Source: an uncultured Acidobacteriota bacterium (GTDB taxonomy: Bacteria; Acidobacteriota; Thermoanaerobaculia; Gp7-AA8). From it: a stretch of 12,040 bases of DNA. How positions within the stretch are numbered: the stretch's first letter is position 1; the number at the start of each line of letters is the position of its first letter. The notes beneath the pieces are model-generated. The model had not been told where the DNA came from. It made no database searches and worked only from the letters and a program-made list of their open reading frames with translations. The stretch is taken from assembly GCA_946887105.1 (NCBI GenBank), contig CAMPKJ010000154.1:1-12040 (forward strand). The letters run 5' to 3'. This document shows positions 1 through 6,698 of this stretch, one piece after another. The translations under genes and the position numbers were made by a program.

Positions 1-1353
1 CTGGAAGTGCTGCGCATCATCAACGAGCCGACCGCGGCGGCACTCGCGTACGGTCTGGAGAACAAAGACAACCAGATCATCGCCGTGTACGACCTCGGCG
101 GCGGTACGTTCGACGTCTCGATTCTGAAGCTCGAGGACGGCCTCTTCGAAGTGCTCTCCACCTCCGGCGACACCTACCTCGGCGGCGAAGACTTCGACAA
201 GCGCGTCATGGATCGCCTGCTCGAAGTCTTCAAGCATGAAACCGGGATCGACCTGCACGACGACCGCATGGCTTTGCAGCGCCTCAAGGAAGCGGCCGAG
301 CGCGCGAAGTGCGAGCTGTCGATGGAGCAGGAATCGCGCGTCACGCTCCCGTTCATCTCCGCCGACGCGGCCGGGCCGAAGCACCTCAACTACGTGCTCA
401 CGCGCCGCGAGCTGGAGTCGCTGGTCGAAGATCTCGTCCAGCGCACCATCGATCCGGTCAACGACGCATTGAAGGCCGCGGGCGTGACCGCGCAGCAGAT
501 CGACGAGGTCGTGCTGGTCGGCGGCCAGACGCGCATGCCGAAAGTGGTCGAGGCGGTGAAGAAGGTCTTCGGCAAGGATCCGAACCGCAACATCAATCCG
601 GACGAAGTGGTCGCGGTCGGCGCGGCCATCCAGGGCGGCATCCTGCGCGGCGACATCAAGGACATGGTGCTGCTCGACGTCACGCCGCTGTCGCTCGGCG
701 TCGAGACGCGCGGCGGTCTGTTCCAGAAGCTGATCGACCGCAATGCCACCATTCCGACCAAGAACTCGCTGATCTTCACCACGGTCGCGGACAACCAGAC
801 CCGCGTGACCGTGCACGTGTTGCAGGGCGAGCGCGAGTTCGCGAACGAGAACAAATCGCTCGGGAAGTTCGACCTGATCGGCATCCCCTCCGCGCCGCGT
901 GGCGTCCCCCAGATCGAGGTCACGTTCGCGATCGATTCGAACGGCATCGTGAACGTCACCGCGCGCGATCAGGCCACCTCGCAGTCGCAGGGCGTGCAGA
1001 TCAATCCCGCCGGCGGGCTGTCGAAGGACGAGATCGACCGGATCATCAACGACGCCACCGCGCACCAGCGCGCGGACTCGGCCCGCCGCGAGCTGCGGAT
1101 GCTGGTCAACAAGCTCGATGGAATGATCTACACCAACGAAAAGGTTTTCCGCGAGTTCGGAAAGCTGCTCAAGGATGACGAGCGCGATCGGGTGCAGAAG
1201 ATCATCACTCGCGCGAAGGAAGTCGTGGGCAGCGACGAGAAGCAGCACATCAACGACGCCATCTTCGAGTTGCAGACGGCGTCGCGCATTCTCACGAGCG
1301 TGATGCTCTACAACCCGCTCAAGACCATGACATCGAGCGACTCCAGTACATAA
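1..1353 (+). CDS. dnaK: Molecular chaperone DnaK (Hsp70), 5' end missing
   Basis: This is the C-terminal 450 residues of an Hsp70 chaperone. It binds exposed hydrophobic peptide in an ATP-driven cycle with DnaJ and GrpE in the cytoplasm. The reading frame is open from base 1, and the first residues ([18 protein letters not shown]) match DnaK at about E. coli residue 164. The first ~160 residues therefore lie outside the window, and the GTG at base 7 is not the true start. Visible signatures are [10 protein letters not shown] (ATPase phosphate loop, fragment residues ~30-39), LVGGQTRMP, and the interdomain linker and start of the substrate domain ([13 protein letters not shown], ~221-233). The C-terminal lid is present. 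The protein then stops in a Ser/Thr-rich tail (SSDSST), about 20 residues shorter than E. coli DnaK and without the usual acidic terminus. It may be a DnaK paralogue rather than the main copy. TAA is followed directly by the dnaJ ATG, which indicates one operon. Confidence 0.96.
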   Translation: MEVLRIINEPTAAALAYGLENKDNQIIAVYDLGGGTFDVSILKLEDGLFEVLSTSGDTYLGGEDFDKRVMDRLLEVFKHETGIDLHDDRMALQRLKEAAERAKCELSMEQESRVTLPFISADAAGPKHLNYVLTRRELESLVEDLVQRTIDPVNDALKAAGVTAQQIDEVVLVGGQTRMPKVVEAVKKVFGKDPNRNINPDEVVAVGAAIQGGILRGDIKDMVLLDVTPLSLGVETRGGLFQKLIDRNATIPTKNSLIFTTVADNQTRVTVHVLQGEREFANENKSLGKFDLIGIPSAPRGVPQIEVTFAIDSNGIVNVTARDQATSQSQGVQINPAGGLSKDEIDRIINDATAHQRADSARRELRMLVNKLDGMIYTNEKVFREFGKLLKDDERDRVQKIITRAKEVVGSDEKQHINDAIFELQTASRILTSVMLYNPLKTMTSSDSST

Positions 1354-2472
1354 ATGTCCACGATCGAGAAACGCGATTACTACGAGGTCCTCGGCGTCGC
1401 CCGTACGGCGCCGGTCGACGACATCAAGAAGGCCTACCGCAAGCTGGCGGTCAAGTTCCATCCCGACAAGAACCCGGGCGATGCCTCCGCGGAGGAGAAG
1501 TTCAAGGAGGCCGCCGAGGCGTACGGCGTGCTGTCGGATGAAGAGAAGCGCGCGCGCTACGACCGCTATGGACATCAGGGCATGTCCGGCATGGGCGGCT
1601 TCGATCCGAATCAGTTCGCCGACTTCGGCGACATCCTCGGCGATCTGTTCGGCTTCGGCGATTTCTTCGGATCGCGCGGACGCCGCGGCGGCAACCGCCC
1701 GGCACGCGGCAACGATCTCCGCTACGACCTGCCGCTCGAGTTCATGGAGGCCGTGTTCGGCAAGGAAGTGACGCTCGACGTCCCGCGCACGATCAGTTGC
1801 AAGACCTGCAACGGCTCGGGCGCGAAAGTCGGCACGCAGCCGGTGACCTGTACCGGATGCGGCGGCCGCGGACAGATCCGCTATTCACAAGGCTTCTTCG
1901 CCGTGGCGCGCACCTGCCCGCAGTGCGGCGGCGCGGGAAAAGTGATCAAGGATCCGTGCGCGACCTGCGGCGGCGCGGGACGCGTGCGCGAGGAGAAGAA
2001 GATCTCCGTGAAGATCCCGCCCGGCGTCGACGACGGCTCGCGCCTGCGCGTGGCCGGCGAAGGGGAGGCCGGCTTCAACGGCGGACCTTCGGGCGATCTG
2101 TACGTGTTCATCCAGGTCCGCGATCATCCGAAGTTCCAGCGCCGCGATTTCGACATTCACTCCGAGCACACCGTCAGCTTCACGCAGGCAGCACTCGGCG
2201 GCGACACGGAAATCGAGACCGTGGACGGTCCGGACACGCTGAAGATCAACGCCGGCACGCAGCCGAATCAGGTGTTCCGCCTGCGCGGCAAAGGCGTGCC
2301 GTCGCTCGACGGCTCCGGCCGCGGCGATCACTACGTGCACATCGCCGTGCGCATCCCGCAGTCGCTGAACGACGAGCAACGCCAACTGCTCGAGCGCCTG
2401 GCCGCGATCGAAGGCGAAAACCCGCCCGGAGAGAAGGGCGTGTTCGACAAGGTGAAGGAGTTCTTCTCCTGA
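1354..2472 (+). CDS. dnaJ: Chaperone protein DnaJ (type I Hsp40)
   Basis: This is the J-domain co-chaperone that delivers clients to DnaK and stimulates its ATPase. The 372-residue length is normal for full DnaJ. Domains in order: an N-terminal J domain with the HPD tripeptide at residues 36-38; a Gly/Phe-rich linker (about 77-113); a zinc-binding region with four CxxCxGxG repeats (Cys pairs 149/152, 166/169, 188/191 and 202/205, all intact); and the C-terminal peptide-binding beta domains, ending near [12 protein letters not shown]. All four zinc knuckles make this a type I protein, not a CbpA-like one. The ATG abuts the dnaK stop (TAAATG) and has no Shine-Dalgarno of its own, so translation is probably coupled to dnaK. 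The heat-shock promoter or HrcA/CIRCE control, if any, would lie upstream of the window. Confidence 0.98.
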   Translation: MSTIEKRDYYEVLGVARTAPVDDIKKAYRKLAVKFHPDKNPGDASAEEKFKEAAEAYGVLSDEEKRARYDRYGHQGMSGMGGFDPNQFADFGDILGDLFGFGDFFGSRGRRGGNRPARGNDLRYDLPLEFMEAVFGKEVTLDVPRTISCKTCNGSGAKVGTQPVTCTGCGGRGQIRYSQGFFAVARTCPQCGGAGKVIKDPCATCGGAGRVREEKKISVKIPPGVDDGSRLRVAGEGEAGFNGGPSGDLYVFIQVRDHPKFQRRDFDIHSEHTVSFTQAALGGDTEIETVDGPDTLKINAGTQPNQVFRLRGKGVPSLDGSGRGDHYVHIAVRIPQSLNDEQRQLLERLAAIEGENPPGEKGVFDKVKEFFS

Positions 2473-2506
2473 GTTTCGCGCGCCCGTGACGCGGTGTCTC
2501 ATCGTC

Positions 2507-3142
2507 ATGGAGATGGAGTTTTCGTCCGCCCACTTTCATCCGTCGCTCGCCGCGCAGCTGGTGGTCCTGTTCTGCCTCTTCTGGCCGTTTGTGGCCGTGT
2601 CGTTGATGGCGGGACGGGCACGCTCCGCGGCGCCGGTGGCCGCCGCGCTCGCGCCGCTCGCGGTTTCAGGAATCGGCGCATGGCTGGGACTGGCCGATGT
2701 GGCGTGGGCACGGGCGATCACGGGCGGCGGAAGAGCCTCCTCCGCCGCCGGAGTCGCGGAATCGCTGATGATGTTCTTCCTCGGCGCATTTTTCGCGCTG
2801 GTCGTGATCGTGTTCGCGGCGTTGCGGCGTCACCGCCCGATCGTCGATCGCATGAGCGCCGCGCTGGTCACGGTGTTTCTCGCAGGCTGGATTGGCGCGT
2901 TGTTCGCGGGCGCGGCGCTGATCGAGCGCACCATGCCGGAAGTCTTCCCGATCGCCGGCGCGATCGTTTCCGGAGCGGTGGCCCTCGCCGCCATCGTCTG
3001 GACGTTTCTCACCGGCCGTGGCCGCGTCTCCTCGGCCGCGCTGCCGTACGGCGTCCCGGTGGCGGCGACTCTCACGACGATCATGGCCGCGATCGTCTGG
3101 GAGCTCGCGCACAAATACATCGATATCGCGTTGGGCAGGTAG
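2507..3142 (+). CDS. Hypothetical six-helix membrane protein
   Basis: I do not recognise this family. With the ATG at 2507 it is 211 residues, with about six hydrophobic helices (roughly 14-35, 43-63, 84-105, 118-139, 147-168 and 179-200). Short loops rich in Arg/Ser/Gly separate them, and RRHRP after helix 3 suggests a cytoplasmic loop. There is no signal peptide, catalytic motif or conserved charged residue within a helix that I can name. The start is uncertain: GTG 2486, ATG 2507 and ATG 2513 are in frame, and none has a convincing Shine-Dalgarno. Codon use looks like its neighbours. It sits between dnaJ and the pyrophosphatase on the same strand with short gaps, so it is probably co-transcribed. 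That does not by itself imply a chaperone role. The loop after helix 2 is encoded by a 9-bp perfect inverted repeat (2723-2731 with 2741-2749). Confidence 0.8.
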   Translation: MEMEFSSAHFHPSLAAQLVVLFCLFWPFVAVSLMAGRARSAAPVAAALAPLAVSGIGAWLGLADVAWARAITGGGRASSAAGVAESLMMFFLGAFFALVVIVFAALRRHRPIVDRMSAALVTVFLAGWIGALFAGAALIERTMPEVFPIAGAIVSGAVALAAIVWTFLTGRGRVSSAALPYGVPVAATLTTIMAAIVWELAHKYIDIALGR

Positions 3143-3145
3143 AAT
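3140..3145 (+). promoter_or_regulatory. Possible -10 element for the pyrophosphatase gene
   Basis: TAGAAT matches the sigma-70 -10 consensus at 5 of 6 bases and lies 10 bp before the ATG at 3156. Its first bases are the stop codon of the preceding gene. Transcription starting ~7 bp downstream would give an mRNA with almost no leader. There is no recognisable -35 at normal spacing, so the call is weak. Confidence 0.22.
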
Positions 3146-3155
3146 CCGCCCCGCA

Positions 3156-3767
3156 ATGGCCGAGCAATTTGCGCGCTGGCGTCCGCATCCGTGGCATGGA
3201 CTCACTCCCGGGGCCGACGCGCCGCGCGTCGTCAACGTGTTCGTCGAGATCACGCCATTCGATCTCATCAAGTACGAAGTGGACAAGGCCACCGGCTATC
3301 TGAAAGTCGACCGGCCGCAGCGCACGTCGTCGCAGCCGCCCGCTTTGTACGGATTCGTGCCGCAGACGTATTGCGCCGAACGCGTCACGAAGCTCTCGCC
3401 GGTGGCCAGCCGCGGCGATGGCGATCCGCTCGACATCTGCGTGCTCAGCGAGCGGCCGATCTCGAAGTCGGAGATCATCATCGCCGCGCGCGTGATCGGC
3501 GGATTGCAGCTCATCGATCGCGGCGAGGCGGACGACAAGATCATCGCCGTCCTGCAGGGCGACTACGTCTGGGGCGAGGCGCAGGACATCGCCGACGTTC
3601 CGCCGGTGCTGGTCGAGCGGCTCGAGCACTACTTCAGCACGTACAAGCTGATCCCCGGCGAAGGCGCACACATCCGCGTCGCCGGAACGTACGGTTACGA
3701 GCACGCCGCCTCCGTCGTGCAGGCCGCGATGGAGGATTACCAGGCGCACTTCGGATCGGGCAATTGA
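3156..3767 (+). CDS. ppa: Inorganic pyrophosphatase, family I (soluble)
   Basis: The enzyme hydrolyses pyrophosphate to two phosphates in the cytoplasm, pulling nucleotide and tRNA-charging reactions forward. The family signature DGDPLD is at residues 88-93. Metal and phosphate ligands can be aligned with E. coli PPase: the KYEVDK segment (39-44), the DRPQR region, Asp121, Asp126 and Lys128 in a D-x4-D-x-K pattern, and Tyr163-Lys164. At 203 residues it is ~25 longer than the E. coli enzyme, with an N-terminal extension containing HPWHG. ATG 3156 was chosen because homology begins just after it. The frame stays open further upstream, but there it overlaps the membrane protein gene and looks like shadow coding. 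No Shine-Dalgarno precedes the ATG. The stop overlaps the prmA TTG start. The gene is very likely in the dnaK-dnaJ operon, with a possible internal promoter at 3140. Confidence 0.95.
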   Translation: MAEQFARWRPHPWHGLTPGADAPRVVNVFVEITPFDLIKYEVDKATGYLKVDRPQRTSSQPPALYGFVPQTYCAERVTKLSPVASRGDGDPLDICVLSERPISKSEIIIAARVIGGLQLIDRGEADDKIIAVLQGDYVWGEAQDIADVPPVLVERLEHYFSTYKLIPGEGAHIRVAGTYGYEHAASVVQAAMEDYQAHFGSGN

Positions 3768-4579
3768 TCGACTACGTCCTGGCCATCGACTTCGAAGATC
3801 CCGCGGACGAGGAAGCGATCCTCGCACGCCTCTTCCTCACCGCGTCCACCGGCAGCACGTCCACGCAGAACACGGTCGAGGCGTACTTCGACTCGCCCGA
3901 AGATCGCGACGCCGCGGCGGCGATGCTCGATGATTTCGAGCTGCAGAACATCGACCGGCAACGCCAGAACTGGTTGGAGCTGTACCAGCAATCGCTGCAG
4001 CCGCTGTTCATCGGCACGCGTTTCGTGGTCGTGCCCGACCCGTCGCTGCTGCCGGAGGACTCGGATCGCCTCACGCTGATCGTGCCGCAGGAGCAGGCCT
4101 TCGGCACCGGCTCGCACGAGACCACGTGGCTGTGCATCGAGTTGCTGGAAACGGTGCCGGTCGCCGCGAAACGCGGCCTCGACGTCGGCGCGGGCAGCGG
4201 CATCCTCGCGCTGGCCATGCATCGCCTCGGCGCGCACAAAGCGATCGCGTTCGACAACGACAACGACGCCTATGGCGCGTTGCGCGACAACCGCATCCGC
4301 AACGGCGTGAACGAGCGCGCCATGCCGCTGTTCATCGGCAGTGTCGAATCGCTCCGCGGAGGCACGTTCGACGTGATCACCATGAACATCATCCCCGAGG
4401 TGATCATCCCGCTGCTGGGCGACGTCGTGGCGCGGCTCGCTCCCGGTGGCCGTCTCATCCTCAGCGGCATCCTGGTCGTCAAACGCGACGACGTCGTCGC
4501 AGCGGCACGCGCACACGGACTCTCGCCGGTCACCGAACGGACCAAGGGAGAGTGGTGGGCGGGCGTGTTGACGCGCTAA
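3764..4579 (+). CDS. prmA: Ribosomal protein L11 methyltransferase PrmA
   Basis: This is a SAM-dependent enzyme that methylates the N-terminus and lysines of ribosomal protein L11. Class I methyltransferase motif I is LDVGAGSG (residues 139-146), followed by the acidic end of the second strand (FDND, 163-166). The PrmA hallmark AFGTGSHETT is at 112-121. An MNII segment (207-210) sits where PrmA usually has NILA, a mild deviation. The small N-terminal domain includes LQPLFIGTRFVVVPDP, matching the conserved linker of PrmA. At 271 residues it is shorter than the E. coli protein (~293) but within family range. The start is inferred to be TTG 3764, because no ATG or GTG fits the homology. This TTG overlaps the pyrophosphatase stop as TTGA, which favours translational coupling. 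Its TAA overlaps the stop of the convergent citrate synthase gene. Confidence 0.92.
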   Translation: MIDYVLAIDFEDPADEEAILARLFLTASTGSTSTQNTVEAYFDSPEDRDAAAAMLDDFELQNIDRQRQNWLELYQQSLQPLFIGTRFVVVPDPSLLPEDSDRLTLIVPQEQAFGTGSHETTWLCIELLETVPVAAKRGLDVGAGSGILALAMHRLGAHKAIAFDNDNDAYGALRDNRIRNGVNERAMPLFIGSVESLRGGTFDVITMNIIPEVIIPLLGDVVARLAPGGRLILSGILVVKRDDVVAAARAHGLSPVTERTKGEWWAGVLTR

Positions 4580-5853
4580 CGTGCCGGGTAATCGCGACGC
4601 GCGGGTCCGATGTAGATCTGCCGCGGCCGCGCGATCTTCTGATCGGGATCGCCGAGCATTTCCTGCCACTGTGAGAGCCAGCCGGACACGCGCGGAATCG
4701 CGAACAGCACCGTGAAGATGCTGGTCGGGAAACGCATGGCCTGGTAGATCAGGCCGGAGTAGAAGTCGACGTTCGGATAGAGCTTGCGCTTGATGAAGTA
4801 GTCGTCCTCGAGGGCGATGCGTTCGAGCTCCAGCGCGATGTCGAGCAGCGGATTCTTTCCTGTGACTTCGAACACTTCGTCCGCGACCTGCTTGATGATC
4901 TTCGCGCGCGGATCGTAGTTCTTGTACACGCGATGGCCGAAGCCCATCAGCCGTCCGCCTTCGCCGCTCTTCACGCTGCGGATGAACTCGGGCACGTTCG
5001 CGACCGAGCCGATCTCCTCGAGCATCTGCAGCACCGCTTCGTTCGCGCCGCCGTGGAGTGGGCCGTAGAGCGCCGACGCCGCCGCGGCGACCGCGGAGTA
5101 CGGATCGACGTGCGAGCTGCCCACCGCGCGCATGGCGTTCGTCGAGCAGTTCTGCTCGTGATCGGCGTGGAGGATGAACAGCACGTCCAGCGCCCGCTCG
5201 AGCACCGGGTTCGGCTGGTACTTCACCTCCGTCATCCGGTACATCATGTTCAGGAAGTTGCCGGTGTACGAGAGGTCGTTGTCCGGATACGCATACGGCA
5301 TCCCGACCGTGCTGCGATAGTTGAACGCGGCAATGGTGATGACCTTGGCCATGATGCGATGCATCTGCTTCATGCGCACGGCCGGATCGAAGATGTCCTT
5401 GGCCTCGGGATAGAACGTCCCCAGCGCGGCCACCGAGGCGATGAAGCGGCCCATCGGATGCGCGTCGTAGCGGAACGAATCGATCAGCCGCCGGAAGTTC
5501 TCGTTGAGGATGGTGTGATGCGTGATGGTGTGCGTCCAGTCGGCCAGCTGCTCGGTGGTGGGCAGCTCGCCGTGCACGAGCAGGTACGCCACTTCGAGGT
5601 ACGTGCTCTTCTCGGCCAGCTGCTCGATCGGATAACCGCGGTACTCGAGGATGCCTTTGTCGCCGTCGATGAACGTGATGGCGCTGCGGCACGACGCGGT
5701 GTTCATGAACGCGGGGTCGTACGTCATCATCCCGAAGTCGCCGGCGTTGACTTTGATCTTCCTCAGATCGATCGCGCGGATCGTTTCGTCGGTGATCGGA
5801 ACGTCGTACGTGTTGCCGGTTCGGTTGTCTGTGATGGTGAGCGTATCGGCCAT
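4576..5853 (-). CDS. gltA: Citrate synthase (type II, GltA-like)
   Basis: The enzyme condenses acetyl-CoA and oxaloacetate to citrate, the entry step of the TCA cycle. The 425-residue length and N-terminal beta-rich domain (TLTITDNRTGNTYDVPI) are those of the E. coli-type enzyme, which is hexameric and in many Gram-negatives NADH-sensitive. Oligomer and allostery are known only from the family. The catalytic triad is intact: His267 in GPLHGGANEAV, His307 in GFGHRVYKNYDPRA and Asp363 in NVDFYSG. These equate to E. coli His264, His305 and Asp362. The ATG at 5853 begins MADTLTITDN, a normal N-terminus. The gene lies 15 bp downstream of rsmE on the same strand, so the two may be co-transcribed. 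A TAGATT hexamer overlapping the rsmE stop could give gltA its own promoter. The stop codon overlaps that of prmA on the other strand. Confidence 0.98.
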   Translation of the reverse strand: MADTLTITDNRTGNTYDVPITDETIRAIDLRKIKVNAGDFGMMTYDPAFMNTASCRSAITFIDGDKGILEYRGYPIEQLAEKSTYLEVAYLLVHGELPTTEQLADWTHTITHHTILNENFRRLIDSFRYDAHPMGRFIASVAALGTFYPEAKDIFDPAVRMKQMHRIMAKVITIAAFNYRSTVGMPYAYPDNDLSYTGNFLNMMYRMTEVKYQPNPVLERALDVLFILHADHEQNCSTNAMRAVGSSHVDPYSAVAAAASALYGPLHGGANEAVLQMLEEIGSVANVPEFIRSVKSGEGGRLMGFGHRVYKNYDPRAKIIKQVADEVFEVTGKNPLLDIALELERIALEDDYFIKRKLYPNVDFYSGLIYQAMRFPTSIFTVLFAIPRVSGWLSQWQEMLGDPDQKIARPRQIYIGPARRDYPAR

Positions 5854-5862
5854 GGGACGCGT

Positions 5863-5868
5863 AATCTA
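5863..5868 (-). promoter_or_regulatory. Possible -10 element for gltA
   Basis: Read on the minus strand this is TAGATT, 9 bp before the gltA ATG and adjoining the rsmE stop codon. It resembles a -10 box that would yield a nearly leaderless gltA message. No -35 is evident. Support is the hexamer and its position only. Confidence 0.18.
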
Positions 5869-6561
5869 CTACAAGTCCCCGAAGCGGGAAGTGATGACCG
5901 CCGTTGCCGCGATGGCCGCCGTTTCGGCACGCAGCCGGCGCGGTCCAAGACGCTGAAACAGGCACCCCGCCGCGCGCGCGTCATGGAGCTCTTCGTCGGT
6001 CCAGCCGCCTTCCGGGCCGATCATCAACGTGGCTTCATCGATGCGGTCGATCGCGGATGGTTCCGCGCCGGCGTCGAACAGCACCTTCGCTCCGCTGCGC
6101 GCGATCACTTCGGCAAAGTCCAGCGTCTCTTCGATGCGCGGGATGACCGCACGGCCTGATTGCTTGACCGCCTCGAAGACGATACGTTCCCAGCGCTCGC
6201 GTTTGTTGGCGTAGCGCTCGCGGCGCAGCTCCACGCGCCCGGTGCTCATCGGGATGATGGTGCGCACTCCGAGCTCGGTCGCTTTCTGCAGGACCAGCTC
6301 GAACTTCTCCAGTTGAATGATGGCCATGGCCAGGTGAATGGCCACCGGCGACTCGCGCGACGGCAGCGATCCGGTCGTGGCGATGACCGCGCTATCGCGC
6401 TCGAGGCTCTGGACGATGCCGCGCGCGGCGTTACCGGCGCGGTCGAAGAGCTCGACTTCTTCGCCAACGCGCACGCGCACGACGCGCACGGAGTGGTGGA
6501 ACTCCTCGCCCGTGACCGTGACCTCGGGCGCGATGGCGTCGACGAAAATGCGATGTCGCAT
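5869..6561 (-). CDS. rsmE: 16S rRNA (uracil-1498-N3)-methyltransferase RsmE
   Basis: This is a SPOUT-family (trefoil-knot) methyltransferase that makes m3U1498 in 16S rRNA. The 230-residue length is typical. The N-terminal PUA-like domain starts MRHRIFVDA and includes the EEFHHSVRVVRVRVGEEVELFD segment. The C-terminal knot carries KATELG (93-98), IGPEGG (181-186) and LGPRRLRAETA (205-215), the SAM-binding signatures of RsmE. ATG 6561 is chosen because homology starts at MRHRIF. The frame is open for 50 more codons upstream, but those codons are just the repeat at 6571-6670 read through. The hairpin at 6571-6597 begins 9 bp before the ATG. Its arm holds the only purine-rich Shine-Dalgarno-like stretch. 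The gene is followed by gltA after 15 bp. The usual neighbour prmA is nearby but on the opposite strand. Confidence 0.95.
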   Translation of the reverse strand: MRHRIFVDAIAPEVTVTGEEFHHSVRVVRVRVGEEVELFDRAGNAARGIVQSLERDSAVIATTGSLPSRESPVAIHLAMAIIQLEKFELVLQKATELGVRTIIPMSTGRVELRRERYANKRERWERIVFEAVKQSGRAVIPRIEETLDFAEVIARSGAKVLFDAGAEPSAIDRIDEATLMIGPEGGWTDEELHDARAAGCLFQRLGPRRLRAETAAIAATAVITSRFGDL

Positions 6562-6570
6562 GTGGATAGT

Positions 6571-6670
6571 CCCTCTCCCCGCTTCGCGGGGAGAGGGTAG
6601 GGTGAGGGGCGAATCTCGCGCAAGCTCCGGCCCCTCACCCCAGCCCTCTCCCCGCGGAGCGGGGAGAGGG
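6571..6670. repeat. Triple-dyad intergenic palindromic repeat (REP/BIME-like)
   Basis: This region holds three stacked dyads. Dyad A is a perfect 12-bp stem (6571-6582 with 6586-6597) and a TTC loop. Dyad B has 11-bp arms (6600-6610 with 6630-6640) and a 19-nt spacer. Dyad C is a perfect 12-bp stem (6644-6655 with 6659-6670) and a GGA loop. A and C have identical stems (CCCTCTCCCCGC), so the unit is also a direct repeat of hairpins around a central dyad. Similar CCCTCTCC...GGAGAGGG elements are dispersed in many high-GC bacterial genomes (from memory). It lies between two divergent genes, so it is not a conventional terminator for either. No transposase or target-site duplication is visible. 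Confidence 0.85.
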
Positions 6671-6686
6671 GGGAGGGACGTTCCGG

Positions 6687-6692
6687 TACACT
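6687..6692 (+). promoter_or_regulatory. Possible -10 element for the patatin-like gene
   Basis: TACACT lies 6 bp before the GTG start at 6699, so transcription would begin at about the start codon. No Shine-Dalgarno sits at normal spacing before this GTG, which fits a leaderless message. No -35 is seen, because the upstream bases belong to the palindromic repeat. Confidence 0.18.
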
Positions 6693-6698
6693 TCGCCC

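Noticed and set aside
2723..2749. 9-bp hairpin as terminator or attenuator
   Set aside because: It lies inside the membrane protein gene, encodes a Gly/Arg/Ser/Ala loop and has no U-run. It is more likely GC-rich codon usage than a signal.
3737..5965. 742-codon open frame on the minus strand across gltA and prmA
   Set aside because: It is a GC-rich shadow frame. Its product is Arg/His/Ala-rich with no motif, while gltA and prmA in other frames have complete family signatures.
4933..6159. 408-codon open frame on the plus strand opposite gltA and rsmE
   Set aside because: It is antisense to two well-conserved genes, its composition is typical of a shadow frame, and it has no recognisable domain.
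6644..6678. Hairpin plus G-run as a terminator for a plus-strand gene
   Set aside because: No plus-strand gene ends upstream of it. The stem is part of the symmetric repeat and is followed by G, not T.
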